Shown: positions 29,803 to 38,581, counted from the stretch's first letter. The stretch is 64,000 bases of DNA from an uncultured Lachnospiraceae bacterium (GCA_934320845.1 CAKRFU010000007.1:1-64000); one strand, 5' to 3'. Program-made: numbers and translations. Notes: generated by a model from the sequence alone, not told the origin.

Positions 29803-29958
29803 TTACAATTCTTCTTGTTGCGTTTCTATTTTTATTACACCAAGCTTTCTCAAAAACTTTAACGCCCAACTTATCTCTCCCTTATGAACAGTTATGATAA
29901 TATCATTATCGTAATTATCTGTCACATTTTCCTTACTAAACACTTTTTTTAATTTCAT
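29803..29958 (-). CDS. Hypothetical 51-residue protein
   Basis: A small protein (MKLKKVFSKENVTDNYDNDI, then TVHKGEISWALKFLRKLGVI) with a basic C-terminal helix. The ATG at 29958 follows GGGAA and is preferred. An in-frame ATG at 29997 would add 13 residues but has no ribosome site. It lies downstream of the duplicated gene pair, behind an inverted repeat. No family recognised. Confidence 0.4.
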   Translation of the reverse strand: MKLKKVFSKENVTDNYDNDIIITVHKGEISWALKFLRKLGVIKIETQQEEL

Positions 29959-29998
29959 ATATATTTCCCATCTTGTAAATTCATTTTTAAATAACAAG

Positions 29999-30042
29999 GT
30001 CGCAAGGTTATAGCCTACCTGCTCTTCAGCTTACCTTGCGAC
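29999..30042. terminator. 10-bp inverted repeat between small genes
   Basis: A perfect stem GTCGCAAGGT/ACCTTGCGAC with a 24-base loop. On the minus strand it is followed by CTTGTTATTT. It lies between the first duplicate gene and the 51-residue gene and may be a weak terminator. Confidence 0.45.
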
Positions 30043-30074
30043 AATTATAACATTCCCAGAATTTTTATTATTTT

Positions 30075-30311
30075 TTAATTACAAAGTAGCATACCGATTG
30101 AAAGAATTGTATCAAATTCCTTACTATTTTTCTTCACCTTAAAATCTTTCAATCTAGTACAAGCTTCTTCATATAATCCTTCACTTTTAATTTGTCTTTC
30201 TCTTAATTCAGCTGCCATTTGGCACTGATGCTTATAAATATAATCACTTACCTGATTACTTCTTTCATGGCTTTTATTACACTCTTCAATAGTTTCTAAT
30301 AAGTTTAACAT
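30075..30311 (-). CDS. Small helical protein, duplicate copy A
   Basis: A 78-residue protein whose C-terminal RLKDFKVKKNSKEFDTILSI, continuing GML, is identical to that of the gene at 30388-30615. The N-terminal two thirds share only pattern (ERSNQVSDYIYKHQCQMAAE versus ERSRAVSEYCYNQSCNMIKE). Leader DNA GGTGATTAGAATATGTTAA is also shared. It is the product of a tandem duplication. Function unknown; all-helical and soluble. Confidence 0.6.
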   Translation of the reverse strand: MLNLLETIEECNKSHERSNQVSDYIYKHQCQMAAELRERQIKSEGLYEEACTRLKDFKVKKNSKEFDTILSIGMLLCN

Positions 30312-30387
30312 ATTCTAATCACCCTCTTTGTTTATTTCAATAATCAACTATGTATCACGATAAATCACCTTATATTACATTATCTGC

Positions 30388-30615
30388 TTATTTACAAATC
30401 AACATACCGATTGAAAGAATCGTATCAAATTCCTTACTATTTTTCTTCACTTTAAAATCTTTCAATCTATTTTTAGCTTCTTCAAATGCGATATCTTCTT
30501 GAATAGAACGTTCTTGTATTTCTTTTATCATATTACAAGATTGATTGTAACAATATTCACTTACTGCTCTACTTCTTTCCATACTCTTTTCAAATTCTGG
30601 ATCTTTGATTAACAT
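30388..30615 (-). CDS. Small helical protein, duplicate copy B
   Basis: A 75-residue paralogue of the downstream gene at 30075-30311, with the same ribosome-site leader, a divergent N-terminus and a near-invariant C-terminus (FDTILSIGMLICK). AGAAGGTG precedes the ATG. The asymmetry (variable N-terminal half, frozen C-terminal third) suggests the C-terminus contacts a shared partner. No family recognised. Confidence 0.6.
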   Translation of the reverse strand: MLIKDPEFEKSMERSRAVSEYCYNQSCNMIKEIQERSIQEDIAFEEAKNRLKDFKVKKNSKEFDTILSIGMLICK

Positions 30616-30674
30616 ATTCTAATCACCTTCTCTTCTATATGGCTCTAATTAGACTTTCAAATAAAGTACATATA

Positions 30675-30869
30675 CTAAAAAAATTTTCTATTTCTACTAT
30701 CTAATATACTTTGTCGTATTTCTTCATCTGAAGCTCCTCTTGCTCCCTGATACGCTGCTTCATTCCATTCTCTCGTAGTGAGATTCTCTAACCCCAATGC
30801 AGACTGCCATTGCTGACCTGCTTCACGATCTGTCTTGTTTTTCAAATCATCAACTCTTTTATTTGGCAT
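30675..30869 (-). CDS. Hypothetical 64-residue protein
   Basis: A small soluble protein, MPNKRVDDLKNKTDREAGQQ then WQSALGLENLTTREWNEAAY, ending SILDSRNRKFF. AAGGAGGAG precedes the ATG, an excellent site. It begins 13 bases after the zinc-ribbon gene and so is probably in its operon. No family recognised. Confidence 0.55.
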   Translation of the reverse strand: MPNKRVDDLKNKTDREAGQQWQSALGLENLTTREWNEAAYQGARGASDEEIRQSILDSRNRKFF

Positions 30870-30882
30870 TTTTATCTCCTCC

Positions 30883-30999
30883 TTAAAAAATAGATGGTGG
30901 AATTATTGAACCACAATATGGACAAACAAATACTTTTTTACGAATTATTTTTCCACACTTTGGACATTTAACCGCACCACCAATTATAAAATGTTTCAT
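30883..30999 (-). CDS. 38-residue zinc-ribbon microprotein
   Basis: MKHFIIGGAVKCPKCGKIIR then KKVFVCPYCGSIIPPSIF: two CPxCG knuckles ten residues apart, a minimal rubredoxin-like zinc ribbon. GAGGTGGAGG lies just before the ATG. It is followed after 13 bases by the 64-residue gene. Such ribbons bind zinc and often mediate nucleic-acid or protein contacts. The role is unknown. It is short, but the double motif and strong ribosome site make it very likely real. Confidence 0.75.
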   Translation of the reverse strand: MKHFIIGGAVKCPKCGKIIRKKVFVCPYCGSIIPPSIF

Positions 31000-31022
31000 A
31001 TCCTCCACCTCTTTATGTTTAT

Positions 31023-31253
31023 TTATAATTTAATGTAATGGTTATGATTGTCACTTTTTTTGCCTATATGTTGAACACCATTAACGTTACCATTCAAAAC
31101 TTCATTCTTAAATAGCTTTCCTAATGCCCTTTTTTGGCTTACATTATTGAAACTAATCTTGCCATAAACATCCTTTAGCTCAAAAGTCTTTCCTGCTGGT
31201 AACTTACTAATATTCTTTAATAATTTCTTATACTGAATATCATTGGTTGTCAT
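31023..31253 (-). CDS. DUF1413-like small protein
   Basis: A 76-residue protein with KLPAGKTFELKDVYGKISFN and KRALGKLFKNEVLNG, the pattern of DUF1413 ('LP.G..F..KDLF...', then 'LG..F'). It probably has a winged-helix-like DNA-binding shape. It starts opposite the XRE gene, leaving a divergent intergenic region of ~100 bases where the regulator may bind. GGAG lies before the ATG. Function unknown. Confidence 0.6.
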   Translation of the reverse strand: MTTNDIQYKKLLKNISKLPAGKTFELKDVYGKISFNNVSQKRALGKLFKNEVLNGNVNGVQHIGKKSDNHNHYIKL

Positions 31254-31353
31254 ATTATACGCTCCAATCTTAACTATAGTTTGTATATTTATTATGAATT
31301 ATAGTATGTTGTATGCCTTTTGTCAAGAAATTATAATAACTATGGTGGTGAAT

Positions 31354-31716
31354 ATGGATAATAACTTTAATATAGGAGAACGATTATTTGAACTCCGTAC
31401 AAATTTAGGACTGAGTCAAGAACAGCTGGCTCTAAGAGCAGATATAACAACAACATATCTCGGTCAAATTGAACATAATACAAAAAAACCTACTGTATAT
31501 GTTATTGAAAAGCTATGTTCTGCTTTAAATATGACACTAAAAGATTTTTTTGATACCGAAAAATACATCTATAAGCACGATATGCTGACAGAACAAATAT
31601 TAGTCCAAATACAGAAATACTCTGTAGAAGAAAAAGAATTTATCTTAGCCATATGCAAACAATTAAAAATTTTATATGAACATTCATCTGAAAAAAAATC
31701 TCAAGATGAAAATTAA
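31354..31716 (+). CDS. XRE-family regulator
   Basis: A 120-residue protein with a clear Cro/CI HTH (IGERLFELRTNLGLSQEQLA, LRADITTTYLGQIEHNTKKP) and a short helical tail (~70-120). The start at 31354 follows GGTGGTG; an in-frame ATG at 31342 is also possible. Divergent from the run of small minus-strand genes (29803-31253), it is the likely local repressor. A terminator follows. Confidence 0.8.
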   Translation: MDNNFNIGERLFELRTNLGLSQEQLALRADITTTYLGQIEHNTKKPTVYVIEKLCSALNMTLKDFFDTEKYIYKHDMLTEQILVQIQKYSVEEKEFILAICKQLKILYEHSSEKKSQDEN

Positions 31717-31725
31717 GCAAATTAT

Positions 31726-31757
31726 GTAGCTGTCTTATGTTGATAGCTACTTTTTTA
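31726..31757 (+). terminator. Terminator of the XRE gene
   Basis: Stem GTAGCT/AGCTAC followed by TTTTTTATTTTT, ten bases after the stop codon. Confidence 0.75.
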
Positions 31758-31968
31758 TTTTTCAACATAACACCTGATAATTATATTCGTGCCCCTACCT
31801 TTCCGCCTTTGGCGTACCAGCCTACACTCCCTGACCTACTGTCAAGGTTCGTTCACTCCGTTCACTTTTCTCCTTGACAGCAGGCACCGTCGGTCGTGTT
31901 GTTTGGCGGTACAGCGGAAAGGGTGTTCGGGGCACCCTTTTCTCAGATTTCTGTCTGTATTTGACACA

Positions 31969-32080
31969 GGGACAATAGGTACAATGTTAGAACAAGGCTC
32001 TTTTTTGTTTAGGTACAATGGGGACAATGTTTTTACAAAGCACTTTTTTTCTTTCTAGGGACAATAGGAACGATGTTTTT
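31969..32080. repeat. Three degenerate iteron-like direct repeats
   Basis: Copies at 31969-31988, 32011-32034 and 32058-32080 share GGnACAATnGGnACnATGTT, with T-runs after the last two. Each is itself a doubled GGnACAAT unit. Spacing is about 43 bases from start to start. Such repeats are typical of Rep-binding iterons or integrase arm sites. Confidence 0.55.
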
Positions 32081-32198
32081 GATTCTCACTAAAAAAATTA
32101 TCAAAATTATATTATACGAGATTACAGCATTATACTTATAGATTTTCTTAGATTAACTACCTGATTTTGCTTATGAACATATATGGCAAAATATTAAA

Positions 32199-32237
32199 AA
32201 GGGTTCCTTACTAGAATCATTCTAGCAAGAAACCCTT
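32199..32237 (-). terminator. Terminator of ppdK
   Basis: An 18-bp stem with two mismatches (arms 32199-32216 and 32220-32237), followed on the minus strand by TTTTTAATA. Confidence 0.85.
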
Positions 32238-32287
32238 GTATTAAGCTATATTGAGCTAATTATGCGAGATTACATATAATCATTCGA

Positions 32288-34927
32288 TTACTGTTTATCT
32301 GCTATAGCTGCCTGTGCTGCTGCAAGTCTTGCGATTGGTACACGGAATGGTGAGCATGACACATAGTCAAGACCAATCTTGTGGCAGAATTCAACTGATG
32401 AAGGATCTCCACCGTGCTCACCACAGATACCGCAGTGAAGTGATGGACGAACTTTCTTTCCTTTTTCAACAGCCATTTCCATAAGCTGACCAACACCTGT
32501 CTGGTCAAGTTTTGCAAATGGATCGCTCTCGAAAATTTTAGCATCATAGTAAGCGTCAAGGAACTTACCTGCATCATCACGAGAGAAACCGAATGTCATC
32601 TGTGTTAAATCGTTTGTACCGAAGCAGAAGAACTCAGCTTCTTTAGCGATTTCATCAGCTGTAAGAGCTGCTCTAGGAATCTCAATCATTGTACCAACTT
32701 CATACTTCATCTCGATACCTGCTGCTGCGATTTCAGCATCTGCTGTCTCAACAACAACTTTCTTGACATATTTAAGCTCTTTTACTTCTCCAACAAGTGG
32801 AATCATAATTTCTGGCTCAACTGTCCAATCAGGATGTTTCTTCTTTACATTGATTGCTGCACGGATAACTGCTGCTGTCTGCATCTTAGCAATCTCAGGA
32901 TATGTTACTGCAAGACGGCATCCACGATGTCCCATCATAGGGTTGAACTCGTGAAGTGAATCAATGATAGCTTTGATTTCTTCTACACTCTTATTCTTAG
33001 CCTTTGCTAACTTCTCGATATCAGCTTCCTCTGTAGGAACAAACTCATGAAGTGGTGGGTCTAAGAAACGGATTGTAACAGGATTTCCTTCAAGTGCCTC
33101 ATAGAGAGCCTCGAAGTCTCCCTGCTGGTAAGGAAGAATCTTAGCAAGTGCTTCTTCTCTCTCTTCTACTGTATCTGAGCAGATCATCTCACGGAATGCA
33201 GCAATTCTGTCTTCCTCGAAGAACATATGCTCTGTACGGCAAAGTCCAATACCTTCAGCACCAAGCTCACGAGCCTTCTTAGCATCTGCAGGTGTATCAG
33301 CGTTTGTACGAACTTTAAGTGTTCTGTACTTGTCAGCCCAAGCCATAACACGTCCGAACTCACCGGCGATTGTTGCATCTACAGTTGGAATAAGACCATC
33401 GTAGATGTTACCTGTTGTACCATCGATAGAAATCTCAGAACCTTCTGTGTATGTCTTTCCTGCTAATTCAAATTTCTTGTTCTCTTCGTCCATAACGATA
33501 TCGCCACATCCTGATACACAGCATGTACCCATACCACGAGCAACTACGGCTGCGTGAGATGTCATACCACCACGAACTGTAAGGATACCCTGTGCACTCT
33601 TCATACCTGTGATATCTTCTGGAGATGTCTCAAGACGAACAAGTACAACCTTTTCTCCACGCTCAGCCCATTCTACAGCGTCTTCTGCTGTAAATACGAC
33701 TTTACCGCAAGCAGCTCCAGGAGAAGCACCAAGTCCTTTTCCGATTGGAGTAGCTTTCTTTAACTCAGCAGCATCAAACTGTGGATGAAGAAGTGTATCA
33801 AGGTTACGAGGATCGATCATAGCAACTGCTTCTTCTTCTGTCTTATGTCCTTCATCAACAAGGTCACAAGCAATCTTTAATGCAGCAGGAGCTGTTCTCT
33901 TACCGTTACGACACTGAAGCATGTAAAGTTTCTTGTTTTCTACTGTGAACTCCATATCCTGCATGTCATGATAGTGATTCTCAAGAGTATCACAAACCTT
34001 AACAAACTCAGCATATGCTTCTGGGAATTCCTGCTCCATCTGAGCGATTGGCATTGGTGTACGAACACCGGCAACTACGTCCTCGCCCTGTGCGTTGATA
34101 AGGAACTCACCCATAAGTTTGTTCTCACCTGTTGCAGGGTCACGAGTAAATGCAACACCTGTACCAGATTCATTGTTTAAGTTACCGAATACCATAGGCA
34201 TTACGTTAACAGCTGTTCCCCATGAGTAAGGGATGTCGTTGTCACGACGATATACGTTTGCACGAGGGTTGTCCCATGAACGGAATACAGCCTCTACAGC
34301 AAGTTTCATCTGCTCTACAGGGTCAGAAGGGAAGTCTGTTCCTAACTGATTCTTGTACTCAGCTTTGAACTGCTCTGCAAGAGTCTTAAGATCCTGTGCT
34401 GTAAGATCTACGTCATACTGAACACCTTTCTCTTCTTTCATCTTGTCGATGAGCTGCTCGAAATATTTCTTACCAACTTCCATAACTACGTCTGAGAACA
34501 TCTGGATGAAACGTCTGTATGAGTCATATACGAAACGCTCGAATGTTGGATCTGGGTTTCCTTTGATCATTGTCTCTACAACATCGTCATTCAAACCGAG
34601 GTTAAGGATAGTATCCATCATACCAGGCATTGAAGCACGAGCACCTGAACGAACTGAAACTAATAATGGGTTCTTAGAATCTCCGAATTTCTTTCCGTTG
34701 ATTTCTTCCATCTTCTTAACGCCATCCATGATCTGAGCCATGATTTCATCGTTAATCTGACGACCATCTTCATAGTACTGTGTACAAGCTTCTGTAGTTA
34801 CTGTAAATCCCTGTGGTACAGGAAGACCAATCTTAGTCATCTCTGCAAGGTTAGCACCCTTACCACCAAGTAAGTTACGCATGGTCATGTCGCCTTCGTC
34901 GAACATATATACCCATTTGTTTGCCAT
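32288..34927 (-). CDS. ppdK: Pyruvate, phosphate dikinase
   Basis: An 879-residue cytosolic enzyme interconverting pyruvate, ATP and Pi with PEP, AMP and PPi, used by clostridia in glycolysis and anaplerosis. The ATP-grasp domain opens with DMTMRNLLGGKGANLAEMTK. The phospho-histidine swivel domain is GGMTSHAAVVARGMGTCCV, with a Thr two residues before the His. The PEP-binding TIM barrel has EGIGLCRTEHMFFEEDR, MMGHRGCRLAVTYPEIAKMQ and the catalytic Cys in SLHCGICGEHGGDPSSV. Full length. Codon use is strongly biased toward highly expressed patterns. It stands alone, with its own terminator. Confidence 0.98.
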   Translation of the reverse strand: MANKWVYMFDEGDMTMRNLLGGKGANLAEMTKIGLPVPQGFTVTTEACTQYYEDGRQINDEIMAQIMDGVKKMEEINGKKFGDSKNPLLVSVRSGARASMPGMMDTILNLGLNDDVVETMIKGNPDPTFERFVYDSYRRFIQMFSDVVMEVGKKYFEQLIDKMKEEKGVQYDVDLTAQDLKTLAEQFKAEYKNQLGTDFPSDPVEQMKLAVEAVFRSWDNPRANVYRRDNDIPYSWGTAVNVMPMVFGNLNNESGTGVAFTRDPATGENKLMGEFLINAQGEDVVAGVRTPMPIAQMEQEFPEAYAEFVKVCDTLENHYHDMQDMEFTVENKKLYMLQCRNGKRTAPAALKIACDLVDEGHKTEEEAVAMIDPRNLDTLLHPQFDAAELKKATPIGKGLGASPGAACGKVVFTAEDAVEWAERGEKVVLVRLETSPEDITGMKSAQGILTVRGGMTSHAAVVARGMGTCCVSGCGDIVMDEENKKFELAGKTYTEGSEISIDGTTGNIYDGLIPTVDATIAGEFGRVMAWADKYRTLKVRTNADTPADAKKARELGAEGIGLCRTEHMFFEEDRIAAFREMICSDTVEEREEALAKILPYQQGDFEALYEALEGNPVTIRFLDPPLHEFVPTEEADIEKLAKAKNKSVEEIKAIIDSLHEFNPMMGHRGCRLAVTYPEIAKMQTAAVIRAAINVKKKHPDWTVEPEIMIPLVGEVKELKYVKKVVVETADAEIAAAGIEMKYEVGTMIEIPRAALTADEIAKEAEFFCFGTNDLTQMTFGFSRDDAGKFLDAYYDAKIFESDPFAKLDQTGVGQLMEMAVEKGKKVRPSLHCGICGEHGGDPSSVEFCHKIGLDYVSCSPFRVPIARLAAAQAAIADKQ

Positions 34928-35243
34928 TGTAAAGTTACCTCCTAAATATGAATAAATAATTGACTGCGATTAAAATCGCATTGCAACCGCCGTTATTCCG
35001 AATGAAATTCCGGCATCAAACTGACCTCATGTCAGATATATCTGTATCGTATCTCCTGTAAAACATAAATTTGTACATATCATATATTCTGAATTGTACT
35101 GATATCAAACAATAATAATACGACATTCTCCGTTCCGCATGAAGCCGCTACCCATAGTATAACATATAAAACCAAAATGTAAAAATCTTTTTTTAAAAAA
35201 AACAAAAACATTCTATTTCGGCAATGCATACATCAACTGCTTC
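34928..35243. other. Intergenic region upstream of ppdK
   Basis: No gene seen. It holds the ppdK ribosome site (AGGAGG at 34938-34943) and the short palindrome GCGATTAAAATCGC at 34968-34981. No clear terminator for the GH3 gene was found, so its transcript may run into this region. Confidence 0.4.
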
Positions 35244-38200
35244 TTATATAAATTTAAATGCACAAATCCTTATATAGCCTTTTAATCTTAATTTCAATTC
35301 AAATTTTTTATACGGAATTTTGTCTGTATCAACAGTAATGTTGTACTTTTTAAAATCTGTCTTTCTCCAAAACGCTGCCCACGGCATCTTTTTATCTGTT
35401 CTAAATGCTGCTTGACCTATTTCACTTTGTATATCTTTTATCTTAGTCTGACCTTTTACAAATTTTCCAATCACATTTTCATTTGCTAATAATTCAACTA
35501 CACCACCATCTTCTATTGAAGCAAGAATTTCAAACGTAATTTTTTTCATATTTATACTGTCATTTTTTAACAACACATCTTTGTAGAAAACCACACACTC
35601 AGTTTCATTATCCTGCGTGCAGACCGCATCAAAACCATTTATGCCCTCATGCAAATAAACATTTTTATAGGTATCGTAATGGTCTGCTTTTATTGTCTGC
35701 CATGCGTCCCTTGTACCTCTTGATGTACCTTTTATATTCACTGTCTGCTTCAGATAAATGTCTCTGCTTGATGAACCGGCTTGAATAATATAGTCACCAT
35801 CTTCAAGAATGCATCTTTCTTCAACAACATCATAATATTTCAAATCTTTTATTTTTATTTGTAATACAATATCTCTTTTTTCTCCGGGTCTAAGATTTTT
35901 CACTCTTTCAAATGCTTCAAGCTTCTTTATTGCACGCACAACTTTTGACTCTTCCTTTGTCACATAAACCTGAACAATCTCATCCGTTATATATTCACCG
36001 ATATTTTCAATGCTCACGCATACCTCGATTTTTGTATAGTCTTTAACCTCTGCCCTCATATCGAGATATTTTATCTCAGAATATGTTTTTCCATATCCAA
36101 ACGGATAAAGCACCTCGCCGTCATAGTAAGCATAAGTCCTCGGATGTGCAATTATATCATAATCTTCTTTTGGCGGAAGTTTATCAATATCCTTATACCA
36201 CGTTGTACTAAGCCTTCCTGCAGGACTGACTTTTCCAAAAAGAGTATCTGCAATAGCTGTTCCAAATTCCATACATCCCGATGCAGATAATAGCATTGCT
36301 TTTACATGCTCTTTCGCCCACGATATATCAAATGCCACATTTGAAACCAAAACAACAATCACATTTTCGTTTGCTTCATATACCGCTTCAAGAAGTTTCT
36401 GCTGATATACCGGAAAATCTATATCATCTCTATCAACATCCTCTTTGCATGTAATCATAGGGTCTCCGCCAATAAAAAGTATCGGATATTTGACTTTCTT
36501 TGCAAGTTCTGCTGCTGCCACAATTCCATCTGAAACAATCTCAAATTCAAAACTGCCTATCTTCGCTGCTTCTGAAACATTCCTGCTCTCCGTACTAAGA
36601 CTGCAATTCTTATTACTGTCTTTCAGTTCTTCTTCACCTGATTTTTCAAAAGCACTTTCGACTTTTAAGACACCGTTTTTATCTATATAAAAATTTTCAT
36701 CATTCCAGCTTGTCACTTTACCTGAAAATGATTTATCAAAAATAATTTCTTTATTTTTACTGTCTTTTATTATAAATGCTTCCTTTACAAACCAGCCAAA
36801 AGCCCTGTCCTTATAGGCACAAATATCTCCGCTTTCGCCGCCTTCAATATCATCCCTTACAGACAAAAATTTCCCATTGGCACTGCTTCTTATTGTAAAT
36901 TGTTTCTTGTCCCACTGCTCAATCCCAAATACCCCGGCATTCATACTGTCAGTGACAATAAGTCTTTCACTCTCATCAAGTCCGAGATATTTTCCATCCG
37001 CTTTTATCCTGAATTTACATACACCTTTCTCAAAAGGCACATCTGCATATTTTTTAATTCCATCCAGTCCCGTCACACAATAAGGCGGCAGTCCCGAATA
37101 CCAGTCAAGCTGCCAGACATCCGCCAGAGATCCAAGTACACATACAGTATCTTTCGCTTTTGACGTATCAAGTGGAAGAATGCCTTTATTCTCGAGCAGT
37201 ACAATAGAATTCTGCCCTATTTCTAGTGCTGTTTTCTGATTTTCTTCCGTGCCAACATCATTTATCGTTATATGCGAATAAGGATTATCCCCATATGCAT
37301 CGAACAATCCAAGTCTTATCATTGTTCCAAAACGATTTCTGAGTGCCTCATCAATATCTCTCACATCAATAAGTCCGAGTTCGTATGCATCTCTCACCGC
37401 ATCTTCCACTTTAGCCGTATTATCAGAAAAACTGTCAATCCCCGCTTTTAATCCTGCCGCTACCGTCTGCGCATCTGTACCAAAATATTCATGCTGATTT
37501 ACAGTCTGGAACACATCTCCACCATCTGTTACAACATGATGCAGCCCCCACTTATTTTTAGCGTATTTTTTTATATCGGGCATCAGCATACACGGAACTC
37601 CATTTATCTCATTGTAAGCTGTCATAATTGCTTCAGCTCCATGTTCCATAATAATTCGTCTAAATGGTTCATAATAATATTCTCGCTTGTTTCTCGGGTC
37701 AACACTCGAAGATACGAATGTACGATCTTCTTCCACATTGTTTGCATAGAAATGTTTTAATGTCGCCGCACACATAAGATAGAAATCATCGTCACCCTGC
37801 ATACCCTCAACATACGCCCCCGCAAGTTCACCCGCGAGATACGGATCCTCTCCGTATGCCTCCTCATTTCTTCCCCACCTCGGATCTCTCTCCATATCCA
37901 CGGTAGGTGCCCAGACAGAAAGACAGCCACTTTTGCCCGCTGCAAACAAACCTCTTGTTTCCGTTCCCGTAACTTTTCCTGCCTTTTTAATAAGTCCTTT
38001 GTCCCAAGATCTGCTCATTCCTATAGGGTTTGGAAAAATTGTCGTATAATCAGGCTCGCTCAAATCCCAGCTCTGGTCATGTCTTGCCTGAACTCCGTGT
38101 GCTCCTTCTCCTCCTATATTAAATGCCTTTATTCCCAATCTTTCTATATCCGGATTCGCATTGCTCATACATCTTATTTTTTCATCAAGTGTAAGATTTT

Positions 38201-38276
38201 CAACTAAAAAATCAAGTCTTTCTTCAATGTCAAGTTCAGAATCCCATAAAGGATTTTTTATTCTTTTATCTGCCAT
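35244..38276 (-). CDS. GH3 beta-glycosidase with inserted beta-trefoil-like domain
   Basis: A 1010-residue family 3 glycoside hydrolase without a signal peptide, so it acts on imported oligosaccharides. The N-terminal (beta/alpha)8 domain has VWAPTVDMERDPRWGRNEEA, YGEDPYLAG, ATLKHFYANN and the nucleophile Asp in HHVVTDGGDVF (~250). The alpha/beta sandwich includes LASSGCMEFGTAIADTLFG-like sequence (LSASGCMEFGTA) and AGRLSTTWY. An Fn3-like domain follows (RNLRPGEKRDIVLQIKIKDL), then a ~150-residue C-terminal extension. Residues ~419-545 are an insertion, CKFRIKADGKYLGLDESERL ... FTIRSSANGKFLSVRDD, resembling a fascin/beta-trefoil sugar-binding module. The start at 38276 has GAGGAAATT before it. 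Closest functional guess: beta-glucosidase or beta-xylosidase. Confidence 0.9.
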   Translation of the reverse strand: MADKRIKNPLWDSELDIEERLDFLVENLTLDEKIRCMSNANPDIERLGIKAFNIGGEGAHGVQARHDQSWDLSEPDYTTIFPNPIGMSRSWDKGLIKKAGKVTGTETRGLFAAGKSGCLSVWAPTVDMERDPRWGRNEEAYGEDPYLAGELAGAYVEGMQGDDDFYLMCAATLKHFYANNVEEDRTFVSSSVDPRNKREYYYEPFRRIIMEHGAEAIMTAYNEINGVPCMLMPDIKKYAKNKWGLHHVVTDGGDVFQTVNQHEYFGTDAQTVAAGLKAGIDSFSDNTAKVEDAVRDAYELGLIDVRDIDEALRNRFGTMIRLGLFDAYGDNPYSHITINDVGTEENQKTALEIGQNSIVLLENKGILPLDTSKAKDTVCVLGSLADVWQLDWYSGLPPYCVTGLDGIKKYADVPFEKGVCKFRIKADGKYLGLDESERLIVTDSMNAGVFGIEQWDKKQFTIRSSANGKFLSVRDDIEGGESGDICAYKDRAFGWFVKEAFIIKDSKNKEIIFDKSFSGKVTSWNDENFYIDKNGVLKVESAFEKSGEEELKDSNKNCSLSTESRNVSEAAKIGSFEFEIVSDGIVAAAELAKKVKYPILFIGGDPMITCKEDVDRDDIDFPVYQQKLLEAVYEANENVIVVLVSNVAFDISWAKEHVKAMLLSASGCMEFGTAIADTLFGKVSPAGRLSTTWYKDIDKLPPKEDYDIIAHPRTYAYYDGEVLYPFGYGKTYSEIKYLDMRAEVKDYTKIEVCVSIENIGEYITDEIVQVYVTKEESKVVRAIKKLEAFERVKNLRPGEKRDIVLQIKIKDLKYYDVVEERCILEDGDYIIQAGSSSRDIYLKQTVNIKGTSRGTRDAWQTIKADHYDTYKNVYLHEGINGFDAVCTQDNETECVVFYKDVLLKNDSINMKKITFEILASIEDGGVVELLANENVIGKFVKGQTKIKDIQSEIGQAAFRTDKKMPWAAFWRKTDFKKYNITVDTDKIPYKKFELKLRLKGYIRICAFKFI

Positions 38277-38313
38277 AATTTCCTCATTTCTACAACTGTT
38301 TAATATGATGCAA

Positions 38314-38477
38314 GGGTCAAAAGCAGATAGCAATGTATGTTTACATACAAATTGCTATCTAGTAGCTTGACCCGCCAAACACCGACAAAAGGATTGGAGG
38401 TGTTTGCAGGATTGCGAAAATTGCGCAGCAATGAAGCAATCCGTGGCATTAGTTTGGGTCAAAATACCTTTTGACCC
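38314..38477. repeat. MITE-like 164-bp element made of nested hairpins
   Basis: The ends are perfect 10-bp inverted repeats, GGGTCAAAAG (38314-38323) and CTTTTGACCC (38468-38477). Inside are a long hairpin AGATAGCAAT...ATTGCTATCT with an inner TATGT/ACATA (38325-38360), CAAACACC/GGTGTTTG (about 38377-38407), GGATTGC/GCAATCC with inner complementary segments (38409-38442), and GTTTGGGTCAAAA/TTTTGACCCAAAC at the right end (about 38452-38481). No open frame. It lies 37 bases upstream of the GH3 start. Confidence 0.6.
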
Positions 38478-38581
38478 AAACATCCTAATATACAATTTTA
38501 TACCATAATTTCCTATAAATTTTTACCCAAAATTTCGCCAAAAAATACACTATTTATTTTTGAAATTTAAAGTATAAAATA

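Larger units (their letters stand above)
31717..32287. other. Long intergenic region with inverted repeats and iteron-like repeats
   Basis: No credible gene. It contains the XRE terminator, TGTCAAGG/CCTTGACA (31850-31890 region), an 8-bp stem AAAGGGTG/CACCCTTT (about 31918-31940), three iteron-like repeats (31969-32080), and the ppdK terminator. It is somewhat more GC-rich than the flanks between 31790 and 31960. Confidence 0.5.

Noticed and set aside
31789..32058. 89-codon + frame after the XRE gene
   Set aside because: Cys/Phe/Leu/Ser-rich with hairpins and iterons inside; no ribosome site.
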